The notes under the pieces are model-generated. The model ran no database searches, was not told the DNA's origin, and was given only the letters and a program-made list of their open reading frames with translations. The position numbers and the translations under genes were made by a program. From Actinokineospora sp. NBRC 105648 (GTDB lineage Bacteria > Actinomycetota > Actinomycetes > Mycobacteriales > Pseudonocardiaceae), in assembly GCF_030269645.1 (NCBI RefSeq), contig NZ_BSTR01000057.1:1-50653 (forward strand): DNA of 50,653 nt, written 5' to 3'. Within the stretch, counting starts at the first letter, position 1; each line of letters opens with the position of its first letter. Of the stretch, positions 8,277 through 16,239 are shown in pieces.

Positions 8277-9550
8277 CGCAGGACTGCCTCCAGCAGCACG
8301 GCGTCGTCCGCCGCGGCGACGGTGCGCAGGTCGAGCAGGCACCTGCCGCGCTCCACCCGGCCGACCACTGGCACGCGGCCCGTGCGCAGCGCCACCGCGT
8401 AGCGCTCAGGCAGGCTGACCGCGGCGCTGGGCAACTCGACACCGGGCGCGCCACCTCCGCCGACGACCGCGGTGGATGACACAGCCTGTGCGTCAACACC
8501 TTGGGCTGCAAGCGTTTTCGCCATGATCTGCGCCCGTTCGAGCAACTCGTGCTGCCCTGCTTCCAGGGCTGTGCGAACCGGCGGGCGCGGGCCACGCACG
8601 GTGGCGGCCAACGCGGCGAGGGTCAGCTTGTCCACGCGAAGTGCCCGCGCCGCGGGGTGTCGGCGCAGCCGTTCGACTAACGCGGCCTCGCCGAACAGGA
8701 GACCCGCCTGTGGGCCACCGAGGAGCTTGTCCGCGCTGGCGGTAACCAGCGTGGCGCCCGCGCGCAGGACGGTGGTGGCGTCCGGTTCGTCGGGCAGGAG
8801 CGGGTGCGGGGTGAGGAGACCGGAGCCGATGTCGACGACCACGGGGACACCAAGCCCGATCAGCTCGTCGACCCGGGGTGTGCCACCAAACCCAGTGACG
8901 CGGTAGTTGCTCGGGTGCACGCGGAGGATGAACCCGGTGTCCGGACCGACCGCGTCGGCGTAGTCGCGCACGCTCGTCCGGTTCGTCGTGCCCACCTCCC
9001 GCAGCCGGGCACCGCTGGCGCACAGCAGGTCGGGGATGCGGAAGCCGTCGCCGATCTCGACCAGCTCGCCCCGGCTGATCACGATCTCCCGATCCGCCGC
9101 CATCGCCAACGCGCACAACAGGAGCGCGGCGGCGTTGTTGTTCACCACGTGCACGTCGCCCGCGTCGGGGACCGCGCTCCGCAGCGCCGCCAACGCGTTC
9201 TCGCCGCGCCGCCGCCGGGCACCGGTCGCCAGGTCGAACTCCACATCGGTGGTGCCCGCCGCGGCCAGCACCGCGTCCTTGGCCGCATCGGACAACGGAG
9301 CCCGACCGAGGTTGGTGTGGACCACCACACCGGTGGCGTTGAGCACCGCCCTCGGCCCGGTGTCCAACGCGGCCCGCACCTCGTCGACGACCCGTTCCGC
9401 AGCGATCTTGCCGTCGCGAACCCGTTGCAGCGCAACGACTACCTCAGCCTTGACCGCCGAGCGGCCGTACTGCTGGACCTCGTCGGCGAGCTCAGCGAGG
9501 ACCGCGTCGGTGCGCGGGACCACCCTGCGGGGATCGGTCACCGGGACCAC
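8267..9550 (-). CDS. selA: L-seryl-tRNA(Sec) selenium transferase SelA
   Basis: 427 aa. This PLP enzyme converts Ser-tRNA(Sec) to Sec-tRNA(Sec) using selenophosphate. The fold-type I core includes NATGVVVHTNLGRAPL, VVNNNAAALLL and the PLP lysine K275 in SADKLLGGPQAG. GTG 9550 is only 6 bp from the 3' end of tRNA-Sec; GTG 9541, with GGGTGG just upstream, is an equally good start. The tRNA and mRNA are therefore probably made as one transcript and separated by tRNA processing. The 3' end overlaps selB by 10 bp. Confidence 0.96.
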   Translation of the reverse strand: MVPVTDPRRVVPRTDAVLAELADEVQQYGRSAVKAEVVVALQRVRDGKIAAERVVDEVRAALDTGPRAVLNATGVVVHTNLGRAPLSDAAKDAVLAAAGTTDVEFDLATGARRRRGENALAALRSAVPDAGDVHVVNNNAAALLLCALAMAADREIVISRGELVEIGDGFRIPDLLCASGARLREVGTTNRTSVRDYADAVGPDTGFILRVHPSNYRVTGFGGTPRVDELIGLGVPVVVDIGSGLLTPHPLLPDEPDATTVLRAGATLVTASADKLLGGPQAGLLFGEAALVERLRRHPAARALRVDKLTLAALAATVRGPRPPVRTALEAGQHELLERAQIMAKTLAAQGVDAQAVSSTAVVGGGGAPGVELPSAAVSLPERYAVALRTGRVPVVGRVERGRCLLDLRTVAAADDAVLLEAVLRCT

Positions 9551-9556
9551 CCGCGG

Positions 9557-9651
9557 TGGCGGAGGCGGACGGGAATCGAACCCGCCGACGACAGGACCCG
9601 CCGTCCAGCGGTGTTGAAGACCGAGCCGGCCACCAGGCCGGAGACGCCTCC
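9557..9651 (-). tRNA. selC: tRNA-Sec (anticodon UCA)
   Basis: About 95 nt including an encoded CCA. The acceptor strands GGAGGCG (9651-9645) and CGCCTCC pair, followed by discriminator G and CCA. The anticodon loop reads TCTTCAA with anticodon TCA. There is a long variable arm, and the T-loop GGGTTCGATTCCC is clear. Extra length, the UCA anticodon and position directly before selA identify it as the selenocysteine tRNA. It is transcribed away from selD, with only about 35 bp between the tRNA 5' end and the selD start. Confidence 0.95.
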
Positions 9652-9686
9652 TCGCGACACCGGGTGATCATGCCATGCTGTCGGCC

Positions 9687-10667
9687 ATGAGCGTCCGGCT
9701 GACCCAGTACGCGCACGGCGGCGGCTGCGCCTGCAAGCTCCCCCCGGGTGAGCTGGAGCAGGTGGTGGCGGGTCTGCGCCGGACACCGCGCGACCCGTAC
9801 GGGACGCTGCTGGTGGGCACCGAGACCGGCGACGACGCCGCCGTGGTCGACATCGGCCGCGACCTGGCGCTGGTCGCCACCACCGACTTCTTCACCCCGG
9901 TGGTGGACGACGCCTACGACTGGGGCCGGATCGCCGCCGCCAACGCGCTCTCCGACGTCTACGCCATGGGCGGCCGACCGGTGGTCGCGCTCAACCTGCT
10001 CGGCTGGCCGCGCGACCTGCTCCCGATGGACCTGGCCGCCGAGGTGCTGCGCGGCGGCCAGGACGTGGCGGCGGAGGCGGGCTGCCACCTGGCGGGCGGG
10101 CACAGCGTGGACGACCCGGAGCCCAAGTACGGCCTGGCCGTGACCGGCGTGGTCGACCCGCGCAGGCTGATCCGCAACTCGACCGGCACCGCGGGCGTCC
10201 CGCTGTCGCTGACCAAACCGCTGGGCCTGGGCGTGCTCAACAACCGGCACAAGGCCACCGGCGAGGTCTTCACCGAGGCCGTCGAGGTGATGACCACGCT
10301 CAACCGCGCCGCCGCCGAGGCCGCCGTCGCCGCCGGGATCACCTGCGGCACCGACGTTACCGGCTTCGGTCTCCTCGGCCACCTGCACAAACTCGCCCGC
10401 GCGAGCGGCGTCACCGCCGTCCTGGACCCGGCCGCCGTCCCCTACCTCGACGGCGCCCGCGAGGCCCTGCGCGACGGCTACGTGAGCGGTGGCTCCCGCC
10501 GCAACCTGGAGTGGGTGGCCCCGCACACCGACGTCACCACCGCCGACGCCCTCCTGCTGGCCGACGCCCAGACCTCCGGCGGACTCCTGCTGGCGGGCGA
10601 GATCCCCGGCGCCCGGGTGATCGGCGAACTGGTCCCCCGCCGTGAGCACACCGTCATCGCCCACTGA
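9687..10667 (+). CDS. selD: Selenide, water dikinase SelD (selenophosphate synthase)
   Basis: 326 aa from ATG 9687; ATG 9675 in the same frame is an alternative, and neither has a clear Shine-Dalgarno, so the mRNA may be nearly leaderless. The enzyme makes selenophosphate from selenide and ATP, the Se donor for SelA. The N-terminal YAHGGGCACK holds the catalytic Cys14 and Lys17; here the active site uses Cys, not Sec. Later motifs include TDFFTPVVDD, NALSDVYAMGG and TDVTGFGLLGH. The gene is divergent from tRNA-Sec/selA/selB. Confidence 0.96.
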   Translation: MSVRLTQYAHGGGCACKLPPGELEQVVAGLRRTPRDPYGTLLVGTETGDDAAVVDIGRDLALVATTDFFTPVVDDAYDWGRIAAANALSDVYAMGGRPVVALNLLGWPRDLLPMDLAAEVLRGGQDVAAEAGCHLAGGHSVDDPEPKYGLAVTGVVDPRRLIRNSTGTAGVPLSLTKPLGLGVLNNRHKATGEVFTEAVEVMTTLNRAAAEAAVAAGITCGTDVTGFGLLGHLHKLARASGVTAVLDPAAVPYLDGAREALRDGYVSGGSRRNLEWVAPHTDVTTADALLLADAQTSGGLLLAGEIPGARVIGELVPRREHTVIAH

Positions 10668-10744
10668 GCGGTGTCGTCGTGGGCCGGCGGTGCGGGGAAC
10701 GCAAACCCACGGGCTCCGCTGATCGGGTGACGCGGTTCGGTATC

Positions 10745-10761
10745 GCCTCCGGTTCGGAGGC
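10745..10761. terminator. Small hairpin between selD and the ceramidase-like gene
   Basis: A perfect 7-bp stem (GCCTCCG/CGGAGGC) with a GTT loop lies about 80 bp past the selD stop and 41 bp before the next start. It may terminate selD or lie in the 5' leader of the next gene. Confidence 0.4.
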
Positions 10762-10801
10762 CGGCGAGCATCCTGGGTGCCCGAGTGGCTGGAGGGACGC
10801 G

Positions 10802-12193
10802 ATGTCGTACACCGCTGGCGCGGCGAAAGTGGACCTGACGCCGCCGTTGACGATCCCCTACCTCGGTGGTCTCCCCCGGCATTCGCCGTACTCCGGGGTG
10901 CATGACGCCCTCTACGCGCGGGCCGTGGCGTTCGGGGAGGTGGGTGGCGAGACGGTGATCGTCATCGCGGTCGACGCGCTGGGGATCAACAACCGGATCC
11001 TCGGCGCCGACCGGGACTTCACCGCCGAGGTGCGGGCCGCGGTCGAGCGGGCCACCGGGGTGCCGCCGACGCACGTGATGATCGCCAGTTCGCACACCCA
11101 CGCCAGCCCGGAGACCGCCGACTTCCGGCCGCTGCTCGACACCCCCGGCGCGCGGGAGTGGCTCGCCTCGTACGCCGATCAGATCACCGCCGCGGCAGTC
11201 CAGGCGTTCGCCGGCCGGCGACCGGTCACCGCCCGTCGCGGTCGCGGTGGGGTGGTGCCCGGGGCCCTGGCGGTGAACCGCAACGCGTGGTCCTATCCCG
11301 ATCCCGGGGCCGCGCCGGAGGATCCCGAGGTGTCGGTGCTCGTGCTGGAGGCACCGGGCTGGTCGGCGGTGCTCTACAACTTCGCCTCGCACCCGGTGAA
11401 CGTGCAGGTGCAGCCGTTCGCCTCGGCCGACTACCCCGGGGTCACCTCGGACTTCGTCGAGCGCAACGTGCCGGGCTGCCGGGCGGCGCTGTTCCTGCAG
11501 GGCGCGTCCGGGAACCTGAACCCGCCGCGCGATCCGCTCACCCACGACGGCGCGACCTGGCGGTCGCCCTACGACGCGGAGCACGAGCTGGTGCTCGACA
11601 ACGTCCGCAACCTGTTCTCCTACGCCCAGGGCATGGGTCTGGTGCTCGGCCTGCGGGTGGTCGACCTCGTCCGGGGCGCCGACACCGCGGTGTCCGGTCC
11701 GGTCGCGGCCGAGTCGGAACGGCTCCTGGTCGACTCCCGCGACCTGCCCGATCGCGAGCCGTTCGACGCGGAGTGGGCGGCGCGGCGCCAAGCCCTCGAC
11801 GACGCCGTCGCGGCCGGGGCCCCGAACGCCGAGGTGCTCAGCCTCACCGAGCGGGTTCAGGAGGTCGAGGAGCAGCTCGTCGCCATCGACCGCGGCACCG
11901 ACCCGATCTCGGCCGAGGTGCAGGTGCTGCGGCTGGGCGATGTCGCGCTCGCGGGCCTGCCGGGTGAGCCGTTCGTGGAGCTCGGGCTCACCCTCAAAGC
12001 CCTGTCCGACGACGCGCGCCTGGTGCTGCCGGTCGGCTACGCCAACGACTACCTGGGCTACCTGACCGACCCCGACGCCTGGGACCGGCCGATCTACGAG
12101 GTCAGCCTGGGCGCGTGGACCCGGGTCGGCAGGCACGGCGGCACCGATCTCACCACCCGCGCCGCCGACCTGGTCGACCGGCTCTGGTCGTGA
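10802..12193 (+). CDS. Neutral/alkaline ceramidase-like hydrolase domain protein
   Basis: 463 aa from ATG 10802, with GGAGGG five bases upstream. It matches the N-terminal catalytic domain of neutral ceramidases: an N-terminal AGAAKVDLTPPLTIPYLGG, an SSHTHASPE metal-binding motif near residue 104, a FASHPVNV segment with a second conserved His near residue 197, and GASGNLNPP. No signal peptide is visible and it lacks the C-terminal domain of full-length ceramidases (about 640 aa), so the substrate may be another amide or ester. Its 3' end overlaps the convergent SARP gene by 100 bp. Confidence 0.8.
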   Translation: MSYTAGAAKVDLTPPLTIPYLGGLPRHSPYSGVHDALYARAVAFGEVGGETVIVIAVDALGINNRILGADRDFTAEVRAAVERATGVPPTHVMIASSHTHASPETADFRPLLDTPGAREWLASYADQITAAAVQAFAGRRPVTARRGRGGVVPGALAVNRNAWSYPDPGAAPEDPEVSVLVLEAPGWSAVLYNFASHPVNVQVQPFASADYPGVTSDFVERNVPGCRAALFLQGASGNLNPPRDPLTHDGATWRSPYDAEHELVLDNVRNLFSYAQGMGLVLGLRVVDLVRGADTAVSGPVAAESERLLVDSRDLPDREPFDAEWAARRQALDDAVAAGAPNAEVLSLTERVQEVEEQLVAIDRGTDPISAEVQVLRLGDVALAGLPGEPFVELGLTLKALSDDARLVLPVGYANDYLGYLTDPDAWDRPIYEVSLGAWTRVGRHGGTDLTTRAADLVDRLWS

Positions 12194-14109
12194 CCGCCCG
12201 CGTCGTCCCCGGGGCGCGCGGGGTGGCCGCGGGTAGACAACGCCGGTGACAGCCGCTGCGTCTGCCCGAACGCCACCCGGGTCGCGGCCGCGGCGTCGAC
12301 GTACCAGGTGAGCAGTCGCGCGACCGAGTCGCGGCGGCCCGGCGCGGTCTCGTCGGTGCGCGCGCGGTGCCGGGCGTAGGCGCGGACCAGGCTGTTGAAG
12401 TGGTAGCGGCCCGGGACCGCCTGGCGTAGCAGGTGTTCGTCGACCAGTGACTCCAGCTGCGCCTCGGCGGTGTCCGGGGTGAGCTCGCCGAGCGCGGCGG
12501 CGGAGTCGGCGCCGAAATCGGGGTCCGGGTGCAGTCCGAGCAACCGGAACAGCCTGCGGTGCGCGGGGCTCAGCGCGCGGTAGGACAGGTCGAACAGGGT
12601 GTGCAGGTCGCGGGTGCCGGTCGAGAGCCGGGCCAGCCGCCGGTCGGCGTCGGCCAACCGGTCGGCCAGGTCCCAGACTGTCCACTGTGGTCTGACCAGC
12701 AGCCGCCGGGCGGCCAGCGCGACCGCGACCGGCAGGTACCCGCAGAGCTCGGCCAGCCGGGCCGCGGCGACCGGGTCGGCGGCGACCCGCCCCCGGCCCG
12801 CGACGGTGGCGATCAGGTCGACCGCCTCGGCAGGCGGCAGGACGTCGAGCGGGAGCGCGTGGGCGCCGTCCAGACCGGCGAGGCTGCGCCTGCCGGTGAT
12901 CAGCACCAGCGAACCGGGGGTGGCGGGCAGCAGCGGGCGGACCTGGTCCTCGGTGGCCGCGTTGTCCAGCAGCACCAGCGCGCGCTCGCCCGCCAACAGG
13001 TGCCGGTAGAGCGCCGCCCGCGACCGCGGCTCGGCCGGGACGCCGTGGTCGGGAACCCCAAGCGCCGCAAGGAAACCGGCCAGCACGACCGCTGGGTCGA
13101 CCGGGTCGTGGTGCTGGTCGAAGCCGCGCAGGTCGACCCACAGCCGCACGCCGGGGAACGCGTCGGCGAGCTGGTGGGCGGCGTGCACCGCGAGTCGGGT
13201 CTTGCCGACCCCGGCCATGCCCTCGATCGAGCAGACGACCGCCGCGGCGGACCGACCGCCGACCGCCAGCTCCCTCAGCCTGCGCAGCTGGTCCGCCCGG
13301 CCGGTGAACTCGGTCAGGTCCACCGGCAGCTGCCTGCGGGTGCTGAACCCACCGGGCACCGGGTCGACCGCGTCGGCCAGGACCCGTTGGTGCGTGCCGC
13401 GCAGCAGCGGACCCGGCTCGACACCGAGCTCGTCGGCCAGCCGGTCGCGGGCCCGGGCGAACGCCGCCAGCGCCTCGGCCTTGCGCCCGCACTGGTGCAG
13501 CGCCTGGACGAACCGCGCCCACAGCGGCTCGCGCAGCGGGTGCTCGACCAGCAGCGGGGCCAGGTCGTCGACGACCAGGTCGGCCCGGCCGAGGCCGATC
13601 GCGGCCACCGCGTGCCGCTCGACGACGGTGAGCCGCAGGTCGACCAGCCGGGCCGCCTCGGCCGCGAGCGCCTCACCCGGGCAACCGAGGCCGGTCAGCG
13701 GTTCGCCGCGCCACAGCGCCAGCGCGCGGCCCAGCTCGGCCATCGCCGCGGCCAGGTCGCCCGCGCGCAGTGCCCGGTCGCCCCGGGCGGCGAACTCGTG
13801 GAAGCGGGTCAGGTCCAGCTCGCCGGGGGCCGCCGCCAGCCGGTAGCCGCCCGGGCTGGTGACCAACCGCGCGTCGCCGTCGCCTGCCGCGCGCAGGCTG
13901 CGGCGCAGGCCGGCCACGTGGGTGCGGACGTTGGACTCCGGTGCCGCCGGGAGCCGCTCCCACGCGGCCGCGGCGAGGTAACCGATGCCCGCCACCGAGT
14001 TGGCGCGCACCAGCAGCGCGGCCAGCACCGCGCGCCTGCGCTGCCCACCCAGGTCGATCGTGGCGCCCGCGTGTCTCGCCTCAAGCGGACCCAAGAGCAG
14101 GAACTCCAC
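12094..14109 (-). CDS. AfsR/SARP-family regulator with NB-ARC ATPase
   Basis: 671 aa from GTG 14109, with AGGGGG upstream. Residues 1-95 form the SARP winged helix (LGPLEARHAG, GGQRRRAVLAALL, VRTHVAGLRRSL), about 97-245 the bacterial transcriptional activation domain, and about 270-560 an NB-ARC module with P-loop GMAGVGKT (residues 297-304) and LVLLDN. The C-terminal TPR region of AfsR is absent. SARPs activate antibiotic and developmental genes by binding heptameric direct repeats. The last roughly 45 residues (Arg/Pro/Ser-rich) run antisense to the ceramidase-like gene and look like unselected read-through. A possible binding site lies upstream at 14288-14315. Confidence 0.92.
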   Translation of the reverse strand: MEFLLLGPLEARHAGATIDLGGQRRRAVLAALLVRANSVAGIGYLAAAAWERLPAAPESNVRTHVAGLRRSLRAAGDGDARLVTSPGGYRLAAAPGELDLTRFHEFAARGDRALRAGDLAAAMAELGRALALWRGEPLTGLGCPGEALAAEAARLVDLRLTVVERHAVAAIGLGRADLVVDDLAPLLVEHPLREPLWARFVQALHQCGRKAEALAAFARARDRLADELGVEPGPLLRGTHQRVLADAVDPVPGGFSTRRQLPVDLTEFTGRADQLRRLRELAVGGRSAAAVVCSIEGMAGVGKTRLAVHAAHQLADAFPGVRLWVDLRGFDQHHDPVDPAVVLAGFLAALGVPDHGVPAEPRSRAALYRHLLAGERALVLLDNAATEDQVRPLLPATPGSLVLITGRRSLAGLDGAHALPLDVLPPAEAVDLIATVAGRGRVAADPVAAARLAELCGYLPVAVALAARRLLVRPQWTVWDLADRLADADRRLARLSTGTRDLHTLFDLSYRALSPAHRRLFRLLGLHPDPDFGADSAAALGELTPDTAEAQLESLVDEHLLRQAVPGRYHFNSLVRAYARHRARTDETAPGRRDSVARLLTWYVDAAAATRVAFGQTQRLSPALSTRGHPARPGDDAGGHDQSRSTRSAARVVRSVPPCLPTRVHAPRLTS

Positions 14110-14287
14110 CCCAGCCCCCTGACGAGGAAGTAAGGCCCCGTACCGCGTTCCCAGCAGCCCCAATGGCTCCAGCTACCCGATGCCCCAGTTTGGCCGTCGC
14201 GAACGCGCCGAACCGAGACGAGGCAATCGTGGCCCAGCCCGTCGCGAGGGGCATATCCCCCGGACGGGTAGGGCGCCGCCTCGTCGG

Positions 14288-14315
14288 TGTGCGATCTGTG
14301 CGCGATCTGTGCGCG
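14288..14315. promoter_or_regulatory. TGTGCG direct repeats, possible SARP site
   Basis: TGTGCG begins at 14288, 14297 and 14308. The last two copies (TGTGCGC) are exactly 11 bp apart, the helical-turn spacing of known SARP heptamer repeats. The site lies between the divergent SARP gene (start 14109) and the SH3-like exoprotein gene (start 14367). No clear -10 box could be placed. Confidence 0.4.
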
Positions 14316-14366
14316 TGGGCTGAGACCGTTGCGCCGCAGGGATTTCCGATCTCCATGGGAGGAAAA

Positions 14367-14696
14367 GTGCACAAGGGCAAAACATTGACAACGATCGCCG
14401 GGGCCGCGCTGGCACTGGGCGCCCTGGCGCCGGCGACCGCGACCGCGACCGCCGGTCCGGTCGACGCGCCCGCCTGCACGGTGGTCGCCAAGCAGACGGT
14501 GCTCGTCCGCGCCTCGGCGAGCACGGGCAGCACGGCGAAGGGGCAGCTCAACACCGGGGAGAGCTCATCGGCCTCGTGCACGTCCACCAGCGGTGGCTCC
14601 TACACCGCGTGCGGCGGCTCCAGCACCGTGTGGATCCACGTCGACGCCCGCGGCGGTGGCTACGTCGCCTGGCGGTGCGTCGACTGGTACGCCTGA
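14367..14696 (+). CDS. Small secreted SH3-like protein
   Basis: 109 aa from GTG 14367, chosen because GGGAGG lies four bases upstream; ATG 14355 in the same frame overlaps that ribosome site. Residues 1-30 are a signal peptide (LTTIAGAALALGALAPATATA). The mature domain resembles bacterial SH3 folds: VVAKQTVLVRASASTGS at the start and WIHVDARGGGYVAWRCVDWY at the end. It has four cysteines, probably two disulfides. Such domains usually bind cell-wall peptides. It is divergent from the SARP gene and followed by a strong terminator. Confidence 0.75.
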   Translation: MHKGKTLTTIAGAALALGALAPATATATAGPVDAPACTVVAKQTVLVRASASTGSTAKGQLNTGESSSASCTSTSGGSYTACGGSSTVWIHVDARGGGYVAWRCVDWYA

Positions 14697-14771
14697 GGCG
14701 CCCGGGTGCGGTGACGGTGCGGCGCCTGCTGGGTAATGGCACGGTGATCGCGAGGTGATGGCGAGGTGATG

Positions 14772-14805
14772 GTGTGGCGGCACCGGCGGTCCGGTGTCGC
14801 CACAC
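14772..14805. terminator. Strong bidirectional hairpin terminator
   Basis: A 15-bp stem (GTGTGGCGGCACCGG/CCGGTGTCGCCACAC, one G-T wobble) with a CGGT loop lies between the SH3-like gene and the convergent MFS gene. Confidence 0.8.
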
Positions 14806-14843
14806 TGTCCATAACGGAGTGATCGGCGGCCACCGCCGCGTGG

Positions 14844-16226
14844 TCAGGTGCGCGGGGCCCGCCGGGCCCGAGTCCCGACCGCGATCGCGACGGCGATCAG
14901 CCCGGCCGCGATCGCGAAGGTGGTCCGCATGCCCGCCGCCACCGCCCCGGGACTGGCCGTCGTGACGTCGTCGGCCGAGGCCGCGAGGGCGAACACCGCG
15001 CCCATCACCGACGCGCCGGTGACGAGCCCGAGGTTGCGCGAGAGGTTGAGCATCCCGGAGACGACGCCCCGCCGGTCCGCCGGGACATCGGTCATCACGG
15101 CGGTGTTGTTGGCCGTCTGGAATACCGCGTACCCCGCGGTGACCAAGACGATGGGCGCGATGTAGCCGGCCAGCGAGGTCGGGATCACCGACAGGACTAC
15201 GCAACCGACGACCATGGCGGCAAGCCCGACGACGGTCATCCGTTGCGCGCCAAGGCGATCCGCGACGCGACCGGCGGGCACACCGGTGAGCGCGGTGACG
15301 ACTGGGCCGACCGACAGGACGAGTCCGACGAGGGCCTCGCCGAGCCCGAGGGTGCGGGCGAGGTAGAACGGCCCGACCACGAGGGTCGCCATCATCACCG
15401 TCGAGACCAGCGCGCTCATGGCGAGACTCGCGCTCAGCGCCCGGTCGCGGAACATCGACAACCGGATCAACGGCGCCGCCACCCTCGACTCGGCGCGGAC
15501 GAACAGGCCGACCCCGAGAGCCGCGACCACCAACAGGACCACGTTGAGCACACCGAAGCTACCGCGTCCGATCGTCACGGCGAGTGCGTAGGCCCCGAGT
15601 GTCAGGGCCAGCAGCGTTGTGCCCACGTGGTCGAAGCCAGTCCTCTTGGGAACCTCCCGATCCGCTGGGAGATAACGATAGGAGAGCAACAGAGCCAGGA
15701 CACCGAGCGGCACGTTGACGAGGAAGATCGCCTGCCAGCCGGGTCCGGCGATGAGCAGACCACCCAGCGACGGCCCGAGCGCGGTGCCGACCGCGGACAT
15801 CGTCCCGAGCAGGCCCATCGCCGAGCCGGTCCGCTCCTTCGGCACCGTCTCGCCGACGAAGGCCATGGTGAGGGCCAGCATGACGGCCGCGCCGAGCCCC
15901 TGCCCGGCCCGGGCCACGACCAGCACCCACAGCGCCGGTGCGACTCCACAAAGGACAGACTCGGCGGTGAACAGGGTGATGCCCGCCAACAGCAACCGGC
16001 GGCGGCCGATCAGGTCACCGAGCCGTCCGACGCTCACGATCAGGGTGGTGATGGCGAGCAGGTAGGCCAGGACGACCCACTGGACCTGCTGGAAGGACGC
16101 GCTGAACGCCCGCGCGAGCGTGGGCAGGGCGACGTTGGCGCTGCTGGTGCCGAGCGCGGACAACAACACCGACAAGGAGAGCCCGGCGAGCGCCCAACGG
16201 ACCGGTGACCGGTGCGCGATCTCCAC
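14844..16226 (-). CDS. MFS drug-efflux transporter (DHA2/EmrB-QacA type)
   Basis: 460 aa from GTG 16226, with GGAG six bases upstream. It is a proton-coupled exporter with about 14 membrane segments; SSANVALPTLARAF and VGRLGDLIGRRRLLLAG are the TM1 and loop 2-3 signatures of DHA2 proteins. The start is 13 bp after the stop of the methyltransferase gene, so the two form an operon, probably controlled by the divergent XRE-cupin regulator. The pairing suggests export or detoxification of a methylated compound. The substrate cannot be read from sequence. Confidence 0.9.
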   Translation of the reverse strand: MEIAHRSPVRWALAGLSLSVLLSALGTSSANVALPTLARAFSASFQQVQWVVLAYLLAITTLIVSVGRLGDLIGRRRLLLAGITLFTAESVLCGVAPALWVLVVARAGQGLGAAVMLALTMAFVGETVPKERTGSAMGLLGTMSAVGTALGPSLGGLLIAGPGWQAIFLVNVPLGVLALLLSYRYLPADREVPKRTGFDHVGTTLLALTLGAYALAVTIGRGSFGVLNVVLLVVAALGVGLFVRAESRVAAPLIRLSMFRDRALSASLAMSALVSTVMMATLVVGPFYLARTLGLGEALVGLVLSVGPVVTALTGVPAGRVADRLGAQRMTVVGLAAMVVGCVVLSVIPTSLAGYIAPIVLVTAGYAVFQTANNTAVMTDVPADRRGVVSGMLNLSRNLGLVTGASVMGAVFALAASADDVTTASPGAVAAGMRTTFAIAAGLIAVAIAVGTRARRAPRT

Positions 16227-16239
16227 TGTGGACTCCGTT

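Noticed and set aside
6582..8402. 606-codon plus-strand frame opposite selB
   Set aside because: Shadow of selB; no domain, and selB motifs are unambiguous.
9687..9740. Selenocysteine in SelD itself
   Set aside because: The catalytic position is a TGC codon (Cys14), so this SelD is not a selenoprotein.
10478..13522. 1014-codon minus-strand frame
   Set aside because: It runs antisense to selD and the ceramidase-like gene and then out of frame through the SARP gene; low-complexity Arg/Gly/Pro composition.
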